64,000 bases of DNA from positions 22,789,001 through 22,853,000 of the forward strand of contig CM059587.1 of the NCBI GenBank assembly GCA_030407085.1. Direction: 5' to 3'. The DNA comes from Trichopria drosophilae (lineage: Eukaryota > Arthropoda > Insecta > Hymenoptera > Diapriidae). This document shows positions 50,601-58,500 of this stretch, piece by piece; position 1 is the stretch's first letter, and each line of letters starts with the position of its first letter. The notes beneath the pieces are model-generated. The model made no database searches, was not told where the DNA came from, and saw only the letters and a program-made list of their open reading frames with translations. Both the position numbers and the translations under genes were made by a program.

Positions 50601-52252
50601 TAATTTTTTTGTCAAAATGGCGGCTCAAAGTCGCTCCCCCTCCGGACCAATGACATGATTTCTCATCAAAAAATTAGCTGCAAGCAAAAGTGAAAATGGT
50701 TTCTTATTCTGTATGACATTGGCTATCGTGTGAACTAGAATAAAAAAATGTAAACAAAAAAAAAATGGCGGCCTTTTGTCATAAAGGTAAAGTAAAAATT
50801 GTTCATAACTTTTTTAAATAACAATGAATATTTTAGATCCAAGTCCAGACCATAGAGAGGCCTTTGAAGAGTAAAATGCCGTTTGGTTCATGTCGATAGG
50901 TGCAATAGTTTCTAAATGAGAGTGTCATTAAGTTGAAAAAAAGTGGTTTCGAAAAAACGCGATTAAAGTTTTTAAAGTTTTTTTTTTTGTTTTATTCGCG
51001 AAAAATCGTTGAAAAAAGTGATTTTTACTTACATATCCAATCCGGCTTCGTACACTACTCCTTCCTGGTCTTCATATGCGTCATTTTTAAGGATTTTTGC
51101 GTTTCTTCTTGCAGTCCGCTGCTCTTTAGATGCTTCCGTCGCTTCAAGCTCGGCTCGATCAACACGCCTGTCGTTGACTTTATCAGCGTACTGCCTTGCT
51201 TGCGGGCCGATTGTAACACCCATAACTTCCATAACTTTCAAAATCGGTAAAACCCCTTCATTAAAAATGCAAGCAACACTAAAAGCTGCAATTTCAAGTG
51301 TTTGTTTACCAACAAACTTGTGCTTAGAAGCTATGTTCCAAACACACGAATTATAACTTTCGTTATTGTTTTGAGTATTAGCGCGTAAGCATCTCTCGAG
51401 CACTTTTTAATCTGTTAATTCCTCATAAATTGGTTCTAAAAGATCTTTCACTTCTTCATCGAAAGCCGAAGGATGTTTGAAGTCATGTAATTTATATGTA
51501 GTTACTGCCTTTTGATAACCGCACCATGAATCTGCTCCGCTCTCTCCTCTTTAAACCTCTTTTTCGGTCATTCGAACCTTCGGGACTTATTCTATGTTAT
51601 TTCTGAGAGTATTTCTACGAATAGGGTTAGGTTTCAAATAAAACGAACTATTTGCTAGTCAAATTCACTTCCTGTTTATTTACATTATTGTTGTTGACAT
51701 AGTACGTTAACGTGTACTATGCACCGGCAAAAACACCGATTAGACATCTCCAACCGAAGTTCGCAATCTAAACTAACGTATATTTTAAAAAGTAATGTTA
51801 AAAGAATACAAACCACTAAGACGAAAACCAATAGTAATGAAAAGACACTATATGCTTACACTAACTTTAATCCTTAATCGCCTAGAGTAAAATAAATGGA
51901 CCTCGCGAAATGCGACGTATACGAAGGCCGCGTTGTTCGTTAAGGTCCGCGAATTCTTATAGCAAACCTTAAGTACTATTCTTTTTTCAGTGATTCGTTG
52001 AAGAACGTAGACACAAGTTACGACTTCCATACGGCTTCGATGAACATCTTAGAGCCACGACGAATGAGGCTGGCGACGATTCGCGAGCGACACTCGCCAG
52101 CGACGTCTGCTTGCGATACACACCAACCAGACTCGCCACTTATCAAGAGTCCTCTGAAGAAGATCGCGAAGCACGAAGCCGTGCCGGAAACCCTTGAGCG
52201 TAATCGGGGGCCAATCTTCAAAGGTCGGCGATGCCGCCAACAGGTGAAGTGA
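32682..52252 (+). CDS. MOK: MOK-like protein kinase (MAPK/MAK/MRK overlapping kinase; gene span)
   Basis: Eleven exons join with consistent phases: to 32797, 32865-32954, 34726-34806, 34872-34992, 35102-35280, 36162-36266, 39159-39335, 41363-41480, 44583-44780, 45561-45739 and 51991-52252, giving 541 residues from GAA 32682. Kinase motifs in order: Gly loop IGEGSFSEV (32703-32729), AAKRL lysine, [19 protein letters not shown] hinge region, HRD in [13 protein letters not shown] (34957-34965), DLG in place of DFG (35123-35131), TEY activation loop (35165-35173), [31 protein letters not shown], and IHRILGTP. The combination [22 protein letters not shown] and LLT matches MOK better than MAK or CILK1. 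These RCK kinases are linked to cilia and growth signalling. The C-terminal 220 residues are basic, Ser-rich and without a domain. The start codon is not found: the frame before GAA 32682 has no ATG, so an upstream exon is expected. Confidence 0.93.
32683..32797 (+). CDS. MOK: MOK exon: glycine-rich loop and VAIK lysine
   Basis: It encodes [35 protein letters not shown] and ends in phase 2 before GTGAGA at 32798. The acceptor is probably AG at 32681-32682; the frame is open further upstream to 32610 but without ATG. The 5' boundary is the least certain of the gene. Confidence 0.8.
32865..32954 (+). CDS. MOK: MOK exon: alpha-C helix region
   Basis: It encodes [20 protein letters not shown] and [10 protein letters not shown]. 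The first base completes a codon with the previous exon (phase 2 join), and the donor GTAAGT is at 32955. The upstream intron is only 67 bases. [15 protein letters not shown] aligns with the NNLREIQALRRL alpha-C region of human MOK. Confidence 0.9.
32955..34725 (+). other. MOK intron with decayed inverted repeat
   Basis: It includes a decayed inverted repeat at about 33740-34310, whose ends carry GATTACGAATCCGGCAC (33763) and GCCGGAATCGTAATCAGCGA (34259-34278) and which contains CCGCCATATTG (34226-34236). Nothing else is recognised. Confidence 0.65.
34726..34806 (+). CDS. MOK: MOK exon: hinge region
   Basis: It encodes [20 protein letters not shown] then LMKNRKG, corresponding to the CELMDMNIYELIRG hinge of MOK. 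The acceptor is AG at 34724-34725; the donor GTATCG at 34807 is weak but gives the right phase and a continuous domain. Confidence 0.88.
34872..34992 (+). CDS. MOK: MOK exon: catalytic loop
   Basis: It encodes [43 protein letters not shown] catalytic Asp and the DxKxxN residues are intact. A 65-base intron separates it from the previous exon. It ends in phase 0 before GTAATC at 34993. Confidence 0.93.
35102..35280 (+). CDS. MOK: MOK exon: DLG motif, TEY activation loop, subdomain VIII-IX
   Basis: It encodes [37 protein letters not shown] and [16 protein letters not shown]. The metal-binding motif is GDLG rather than GDFG (codon TTG). The TEY dual-phosphorylation motif is as in human MOK. It ends in phase 2 before GTTAGT. 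Confidence 0.94.
35281..36161 (+). other. MOK intron, nothing recognised
   Basis: AT-rich intron of 881 bases without a repeat or open frame that I can support. Confidence 0.6.
36162..36266 (+). CDS. MOK: MOK exon: subdomain X
   Basis: It encodes [20 protein letters not shown] and [14 protein letters not shown], the FPGxxExDQIxxIHxxxGTP segment shared by RCK kinases. The donor is GTAAGT at 36267; the alternative GT at 36264 would break the phase. Confidence 0.92.
36568..38017. mobile_element. TTAA-flanked element, family G, with internal tandem repeats
   Basis: The ends are TTAACCCCTTCGCTGCGG and CCACAGCGAAGTGGTTAA. Unlike most others it is not a simple foldback: the left half has AAAATGGCGGATCCAATATA (about 36947) in one direction and the right half (37625-37925) three copies of a CCGCCATATTGAATCCG unit in the other. 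Confidence 0.82.
37625..37925 (+). repeat. Tandem repeat, about 110-base unit, with CCGCCATATTGAATCCG
   Basis: The unit contains CCGCCATATTGAATCCG, a CTGATTTCAGATTCGTAATC-like part and CGAAAACCCTCGAGTAACAA. Copies begin near 37629, 37747 and 37867; the last is shortened. The same unit class occurs at 57679-58100. Confidence 0.8.
39159..39335 (+). CDS. MOK: MOK exon: end of kinase domain
   Basis: It encodes [40 protein letters not shown] and [18 protein letters not shown], matching DFPFKKGSGIPLL through YDPDERI and HPYF of MOK. It ends in phase 2 before GTGAAT. Confidence 0.92.
39441..41121. mobile_element. TTAA-flanked element, family H
   Basis: The ends are TTAACCCTTTACGTCATT and TTGGCGTTAAAGGGTTAA. 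Terminal repeat identity is short (about 12 bases), but the centre (40204-40971) is a strong inverted repeat. No transposase. Confidence 0.75.
40204..40971. repeat. Inverted repeat with internal tandem copies of GAAACGCGCAGTTTTAATCC
   Basis: The outer sequence ATGACGTTGAAACTAGCAGC (40204) is mirrored at 40952-40971. Each arm contains two copies of the GGATTAAAACTGCGCGTTTC-type unit, about 155 bases apart on the left (40273, 40427) and inverted on the right (40750, 40874). Confidence 0.8.
41363..41480 (+). CDS. MOK: MOK exon: basic C-terminal linker
   Basis: It encodes [20 protein letters not shown] and [19 protein letters not shown]. Phase 2 in, phase 0 out before GTAACT. Confidence 0.85.
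41817..41875 (+). ncRNA. Precursor-miRNA-like hairpin (function unknown)
   Basis: The 5' arm GTGGGACTCGAT then AA then TTTGCGCCC pairs with GGGCGCAAA then ATCGAGTCCCAC, giving 21 base pairs with one two-base bulge and a 15-base loop. The size is right for an insect pre-miRNA, and it lies in sense orientation in a MOK intron. It could equally be a small foldback repeat: nearby 41716-41790 has a looser TGGGCGAAA/TTTCGCCCA pairing. Confidence 0.35.
42427..43164. mobile_element. Inverted-repeat element, 738 bases
   Basis: The ends are GTTTTCACGCAGATAATAGA and TCTATTGTCTGCGTGAAAAC. An inner pair, CCCGTCCTAACGCATAT (42851) and ATATGCGTTAGGACGGGG (43077-43094), flanks a GC-richer centre. Open frames on the - strand here come from this GC-rich part. 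Confidence 0.75.
44583..44780 (+). CDS. MOK: MOK exon: C-terminal tail
   Basis: It encodes [34 protein letters not shown] and [16 protein letters not shown]. Phase 0 on both sides; acceptor GATTTTAG at 44582, donor GTAAGT at 44781. Assigned by frame and phase continuity. Confidence 0.82.
45561..45739 (+). CDS. MOK: MOK exon: C-terminal tail
   Basis: It encodes [17 protein letters not shown] through [16 protein letters not shown] and PDAPRNS. It ends AGCTG before GTAAGA; reading through instead gives TGG then TAA, so the donor overlaps a stop codon. The join to 51991 gives a Cys codon. Confidence 0.85.
46490..47000 (-). repeat. Dispersed repeat F, copy 2
   Basis: Inverted relative to 26188-26718; shared blocks are given there. 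The two copies flank the first nine MOK exons in opposite orientation. Confidence 0.8.
47959..49262. mobile_element. TTAA-flanked element, family I
   Basis: The ends are TTAACCCGGCCCGCAAGTCG and CGACTTGCGAGCCGAGTTAA. The inverted repeat extends outside TTAA on both sides (TTACGACA and TGTCGTAA, then on to TTCTTGTAAAAT near 47914 and ACATTCTACAAGAA near 49297), so it may sit within a larger foldback. Confidence 0.75.
48398..48718. repeat. Palindrome inside family I element
   Basis: TAATGTGAGTCAGACAAAGG (48398) and CATTGTCTGATTCATATTAA (right end, about 48718) are partners, with CGGTAAAAAATATGG mirrored inside. It abuts TTAACCCATTAGTGCATACG at 48716, another TTAA-type end without a visible partner. 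Confidence 0.7.
49318..49628. repeat. Palindromic MITE-like repeat
   Basis: TTCTTAAATAGTTTTTTTTG (49318) mirrors AAACCAAAACTATTTAAGAA (right end). The arms share GTCACGTAAATAATAGAAAT and its complement near 49582-49601. The unpaired centre contains CCAGAGTCGAAACGTTGC. The 77-codon frame across it is not preserved by constraint. Confidence 0.8.
51029..51550 (-). pseudogene. Mutator-like transposase (Pfam Mutator family PF20700 type) C-terminal fragment
   Basis: On the - strand, 51549 reads [15 protein letters not shown], then [18 protein letters not shown], a TAA stop, then [20 protein letters not shown] and [20 protein letters not shown] to [10 protein letters not shown] and stop. The order SWCxYQ, PIYxxLT, LxRCLxxxTQNxNES is what I know from arthropod Mutator-like transposases. 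The in-frame stop before KVLERC and loss of everything upstream make it dead. It lies antisense in the last MOK intron. Confidence 0.75.
51991..52252 (+). CDS. MOK: MOK last coding exon
   Basis: The acceptor is CTTTTTTCAG at 51981-51990. It encodes [35 protein letters not shown] and ends [10 protein letters not shown] with TGA at 52250-52252. It is GC-richer than surrounding DNA, as expected for coding sequence, and the phase matches the donor at 45740. Confidence 0.85.
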
Positions 52253-52274
52253 CCACCCACAGAACACTTTTCGC

Positions 52275-52280
52275 TTTATT
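52275..52280 (-). terminator. Candidate poly(A) signal AATAAA for N4BP2
   Basis: Reads AATAAA on the - strand, 252 bases past the N4BP2 stop and 23 bases short of the MOK stop codon. Confidence 0.45.
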
Positions 52281-52321
52281 TTCAAAAATTTGTCAAGTTC
52301 AAATTTCTGTAATCGTAATAG

Positions 52322-52327
52322 ATTAAA
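52322..52327 (+). terminator. Candidate poly(A) signal ATTAAA for MOK
   Basis: It is the first AATAAA-class hexamer downstream of the MOK stop, 70 bases after it. A canonical AATAAA appears only at 52610-52615, inside the opposite gene. Confidence 0.4.
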
Positions 52328-52531
52328 TTCACGTTTGTAAAATACAAGTCTTCTTGCATTAAAAAAAGCTATTTACAATCCGTAAGTATATATGAGTGCG
52401 TGAAAGCAAACTCTTATACTCAGGTATGACCTTTGCACTGAACACACCACGAGTTGAACCACACAGCATTAAAAAGATCACTTTTTAAAAGGACACTCGA
52501 TTCGCTTATTTGCTGAGCACAAGTTCATGGT

Positions 52532-52598
52532 TTATTTTTTCGGAATGTTCCATCTAAAAAGGGTGACTTGTAAGCAACCTACATTCTCTTCATAGAAT
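52532..52598 (-). CDS. N4BP2: N4BP2 last exon: end of Smr domain
   Basis: It encodes FYEENVGCLQVTLFRWNIPKK and stop. The acceptor on the - strand is ATTTCAG (52605-52599). It is too short to stand out as an open frame, but completes the final Smr strand expected after IKPAVTNVLNNKGIK. Confidence 0.88.
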
Positions 52599-55500
52599 CT
52601 GAAATGAATAATAAACATTTTTAAACCACTATCTCAATTTAGCACTTGTTAAAGAATAAGCAAAGTCTGTACTTACTTGATACCTTTGTTGTTGAGAACG
52701 TTCGTTACGGCCGGTTTTATTCGACCTCGTCCATTAATACTACGGGCGCCCCAACCGGTAATAATGTGCACCTTAGCGGCTTTGTCCGTCCCCCTGGCGA
52801 GCTTCTCCAATTGGTACTCTAGAAAAATATCCAGTGCTCGCAATGCCTCGGCAACGTAGAGGTTATGTAGATCCAACGTACTCTCGCCGTTCACGTGAGC
52901 TTGCGAAGCCAGAATGGCACTGGCTGCTTTTGCATTCTCAATCTCCACATTTTTTGCGTGCAGTTTCGCCTAAAAAATAAAATTATTTACGAAATGAAAT
53001 ATTGAAAAACTGGAATAAAATTAGTTGTCATAAACAGACTGCGCCACTTACCATTTGCGAATAATAAGCGGCAACAGCGTAACTGCCTGAACGGTGACAT
53101 TTTGAGGCCTTCTCGAAGTTCTCATTCCTCAAATTTAATTGCCGGCTAGCTTCTTTTCGCGCCGCATAAGTTGCGTCCAATGCGTCGGCGTATGAGTACT
53201 CCACGTTTTCGTCTGAAATGTGTATCACATCTCCACGAGAGGTAGATTCCTGAAACACGAAAATATAATATCATTCCACACACTCGATTAAATGCCGTTG
53301 TATCAGATTCTACCCTATGATAAAGTGCCTGAAATTTAATGATTCTGACCTTTAATTCGATCAGGGGATACCATTAATTGTAACCTACAAAATTATTCAA
53401 CACTTAGCATTTACATTTATTTGTTCGATTATGAGTAATCACTTTGAAATGACTTGTTAGTCTTCTAAAACAAAGTTTAGTCTAGAATTGTCGGTTAAAC
53501 GACTACAGTAACTTCGTTGACAACGTAAATTCCAAATACAAATAAATATATCGATACATAGAGTTATATTTATTGTCAATATCAGTATTCAACTAACCCG
53601 TAAAGATTGATCAACGCTTTCTTTCTTGACCTTGTCGATGAGGCCTTTGCATTTTTTCGAAACGTCCGAATTATCTACAGATGCACCAGTGCTTGCTTCA
53701 ATAACCGTGACCGTCTCCTTAAAGTTTCGATTGTGAGCTTGATAAATCTCATCCAGCATGTCTGGATCGCAGTCCGGGAACATTTCATTCAGGGTTTGCC
53801 AAGTTAGTCGCGCTGCCATATCCATCGGTGTCTCCTTCTTTTGTTTTTTCTAAAAATTGATTCAAAATCTCTCTTTAACAATAGAGTTGGTACTCGTAAT
53901 ATTGCCTTGTTAATGAAAATTTCCTTGTATGTGATTCCCTTGTTCGATTTTTCGCATGTAAACGAACATCGATTTTTATACTATCCGTGACTCTCAAGGT
54001 CTCTATTGGTAAATAAATGTTTTTCCACGTTTCGTGGAGCAACACTGTTTTGCATATTTTTTTGCGACTCGTAAATTCTGACAGTCAAGTTTTCAATACT
54101 CTTTTCGAGGGAAGTTTTAGTTTATAATTATGAAAGATAAAATCAAAATTATTCCAATATGCACGAGAACTTGCGTCAGAAAAGTCAGCACGTTATACTT
54201 CGCACGCGACTAGCCAATAGCCAAGGGATTGGAAAACAGCTTTAAAACTATGCAATCGAACCAACTCCGATGTAAGGTAACCGGCCCCGACAAATGTCAA
54301 TTTGATCATTTTAACTAGTAAAATTGAATAAAAGCATTAAAAAAAAAACAATTTTTGTATGTTGTGCGGATATCATTTAAAATTGATAATTCATGCACAG
54401 TTTGTGAATGTAAAATTTCAAAATAATAGTTATTGTTTAAAAAGTAAAAAATTCGAGTGTTTCAAATATGGAACTATGTTTTAGCATCATGTCCCTCTTT
54501 TTTCAGTGTATGTGCTGTTTTAGACCCATATACTTTTATATTATGTACATTTCAACCGATTTTATTGATGTCCTCCAGTTTTACCTAAAACCTGGATGAA
54601 CTTCGTGCTCGGAATTATAATACTAATAAAAATAAAAAAAACAACCATATTGATACTTACACGAAATTATAATGTACAATTAAATTGAACTGTAAAATCC
54701 CTAGGGGCTTGATGTAATTTTACATGTCTACTGTAAAATTATGTTCACAATGAGAATATACCAAATTTCGGTATAAATTTTAGGCGTAATCGGAATGATA
54801 TGAAAAAATAAATTAAAGTACAAGTAGATTATTTCATATAAATTCATCTTTTCTATATCAAATTCAATTAAAAATTACAAAAACGATGTAGAATTACACT
54901 ATTTTCAATTACCTAATCGCTAAAAAATGACCATGATTATCACTGATATTTTTATATCCATTATTTACGCTGTAAATTTGCATATCCATTATATATTTTG
55001 TAATATTTGAGTTGATGGTCCTTCTGCTTTCGTTCGTTATTTAACAGAGAAAAATAATTTTATTTTATTTTTCATAATGTACTTAAAATCATTGGTCAAG
55101 CATATTACATCTGCAATCGTGAAAAACCCCCGCTACATTGCAGATTTTTGGGTTTATTTTAAAAATGCAAATCCGACAGAAATGTTGCAAAACAAACAGC
55201 TATAGCATAAAATTCATTACAAAGATGTTTAGAATCATTTACTTCTTAGTGTGTATGTCGTGTCACGTGTTTCAAGTTATTTTAGTTATGTACATTCCCC
55301 ATGAAGTTCAAAAGAAAATGTTACCTCTTTTGTAGCGAATTACATATTCTATCCTTTTTGTTTAAAATATTTTGATTATATTTAAATTATTATTTTTCAA
55401 AATAAATACGTAAACCGTTAATAAGAAGCAGATTTCTCAAGATTACGGCTTTAATATGGCTGACCAATACTTTTTATTGTCATGTTCAGAAACAAGAGGC

Positions 55501-58500
55501 AAAGAGACGTTAGAAAAACTGGCTACATTTTTTTTAAAGACCTAAATAGCCGTAAAACGAATTTTAACTCCTTTAAACCAAAAGTTCTTTAAAATGTTTA
55601 AGATTTCTGTTGAAATATGTAAAACACGATGTGTAAAGTTAATTTATCTGATTATTTCGGAATCCAAACAAAGTGCGAGAACAAATGAGGATAATAAATA
55701 AATAAATACATAAAAATAACGAGGAAAACATAGGATAAACACTGTTCTGCGTTTCCACATTTTGGATACTATTAGCAGCAAAAGGTTACTCGAATACTAA
55801 ATTTTGTAGATCATAAATGGTTCATAAATTTTATGAAATTTCACTTTCACTAAAGTCACTCTCTGAATAATTTCTTTCATCAATATAAGTACCTCCTATC
55901 TAACATTGATTTATATTCTACGCTACCTTCTTCATATTTCATTGCAGTTCTCACTATCTTAATCATAATAAACTTGAGAACATATCAGCGTGTATAATTT
56001 TAGCCTACTATGCATTAATACAAATGAAAACTGTATTGAATGCGGACATTTTCTCGTAGACAGAGAATAAAATCTACAGGCTTAGAATTTTTAATTCATA
56101 TAAAACAGTATTAATTATACCATTTGAAATGGTAAAATTTTTACAAACAGTGAATACGATAAACTTCATACATAATCTTGTAATTACAAAACATTACAAT
56201 TTTTATTTCACTTGGTGAAATTTCAAAATAATGTTCAATTCGCACTAGGAAATTACCCTAAACACTAGACACGGAGATAAAAAAAATTGTTATTTCTAAA
56301 TTTATTCCTACTGTTTACACTATTCACAGTCATTTCTACCTTATAACGATAACAACCGTCTGAACAGTTTCATAATTTATATTAAAAAAAAATAATATTT
56401 CATAAACTTATACACAGAAAGAAAGAAGCGAGACGTAGTCATGTCTGACATCACTCTTTACTGTCTGTCCACGACTGACTTATAAGCGACAGGAATGAGT
56501 GCTGTTATTAAAAACAGTGTCATGTTTCCTTCTTTCTGTGTATTAGGAGAGTTACGTGATACTTAAATGTACATTAGTATTGTCGAAAAATAAATAAATT
56601 ATTTAAAAAATACATTGTCAATAAAAATATTCAAAGATATAAAAAAATTAATAAGTTCAGTATTAAAATATATTTAATGTTTGTTGAAATTTCGCTTTAA
56701 ACGCATTTAAATCATATATCTGGACAATATTAAGCCGCTTAGTAAACACAGACCCTTGCTACAGACGTTCCAGAATTGAAAAATTTCACTTGTGATTCTT
56801 ATAAATTATTGAAAACTTTGCTATGCTACATCTATGCCATGTAAGATATTTTATTTTCTCAAGGTACAAATTGAGTCAAATAAATCCATTAAATAATAAT
56901 CAGAGTCTTATATATGTGCTTGCTTTTGATAAAAAACTACAGGGATTTAAAACTTCGTGAAAAGTTTTATAGAAATATAAAATTAATTTAGATTATCTAT
57001 TATAATTTTCATGCCATATTATTAATCGTTTTAACTCAAGAGTCAAATTTGTTATTAACATAAAAACGAACAAATTACGGTGTCACTCATCTATGTGCTC
57101 TTTTTTTAAAATAATTTTATCCGCGTTTAATCATTTTTACTTTAAACGTGATTATTTAAAAAATTGCCATTTTTACTGTGGCAGACTTATATTAAACAAT
57201 ATTTTTTATTATTTCTTTCTGTGATCGTTATCCACTTTTATACTTTATCAAAAAATTATGACGGCATCTTTAAATTTTGAAAATTGTGAGTACCACTCCT
57301 CCCAGATGGCTTTATTTCAACAGATCTCCGTTATACGATTTGAAGAGAGCTTTAACCCATTACGTACCAAACGGACGAAAAATTGTCGTTGACTTTGATG
57401 CTATTTTTTTGTATGAAAAAGAGAATAAAAAAATCGGCATAAGCCATTTCTGATGTAAAATTTGTCGCTCTTTCAGAATCTGTGGTCAAAATTTATTAAT
57501 AATAAATATTGAAAAAGTTATAAACAATTAAAACAAACAAAACATGATTTTTCGAGAAAATATTGCTTTATAACCCTTGGCTTCACATGGAAAATGTTAT
57601 TGAATTGCCTTAAACGCATAAAATTTTGCGTCCATGGACCCGCAGCTATAAGCTCATACCGTTACTTTTTCTAAATTTCGAATTCGTAATCAATGACCCC
57701 AAAAACCCCCGATTAACAAATTTCAGACGATTTCATCAAATTTCAAAAAGTTAGTCCGCCATATTGACTTCGCCATCTTGAATTTTCTAAAACTGACATC
57801 GAATTCGTAATCAATGACCCCAAAAATCCCCGAGTAACAAATTTCAAACGATTTCATCAAATATCAAGAAGTTAGTCCGCCATGTTGGCTCCGCTATTTT
57901 GAATTTTCTAAAACTGACTTCGAATTTATAATCAATGACCCCAAAAACCCCCGAGTAACAAATTTCAAACGATTTCATTAAATTTCAAAAAATTAGTCCG
58001 CCATATTGGCTTCGCCATCTTGAATTTTCGAAAACTGACTTCAAATTCGTAATCAGCGACCCTAAAAACCCCCCAGTAACAAGTTTGAAGCGATTTAAAT
58101 TGTTTTTAAAATTTCAGGCACCATAGTGATTTTATGGATCATTGTTTTAGGCTGGAAGCCTAATGTTGTCGCGCGTCATTTTGAAATTTAGAATAAGTAA
58201 CTGTATGAGCTTATAGCTGAGGGTCCATGGACGCAAAATTTTATGCGTTTAAGGCAATTCAATTACATTTTCCATGCGAAGTCAAGGGTTATAAAGCAAC
58301 ATTTTCTCGAAAAATCATGTTTTTTTTTGTTTTAATTGTTTATAACTTTTTCAATATTTATTATTAATACATTTTGACCACAGGTTCTGAAAGAGCGATA
58401 CATTTTACATCAGAAATGGGTTATGCCGATTTTTGTATTCTCTTTTTCATACAATAAAATAACATCAAAGTCAACGACAATTTTTCGTCCGTTTGGTACG

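Larger units (their letters stand above)
45740..51990 (+). other. MOK last intron (6.2 kb), repeat-rich
   Basis: It contains repeat F copy 2 (46490-47000), a lone TTAA-type end at 47398, a TTAA element (47959-49262) with an inner palindrome, another palindrome (49318-49628) and a broken Mutator-like transposase (51029-51550). 45740-46489, 47420-47930 and 49630-50450 show nothing recognisable. Confidence 0.75.
52253..52531. other. Convergent 3' UTR region of MOK and N4BP2
   Basis: 279 bases separate the two stops. On the + strand ATTAAA is at 52322-52327 for MOK. On the - strand AATAAA is at 52280-52275, and another overlaps the N4BP2 stop (52536-52531). If the 52280 signal is used, the two 3' UTRs overlap. 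Confidence 0.6.

Noticed and set aside
57679..58100. CRISPR-like regular array
   Set aside because: The whole 121-base unit repeats, not a short repeat with unique spacers, and the host is eukaryotic.
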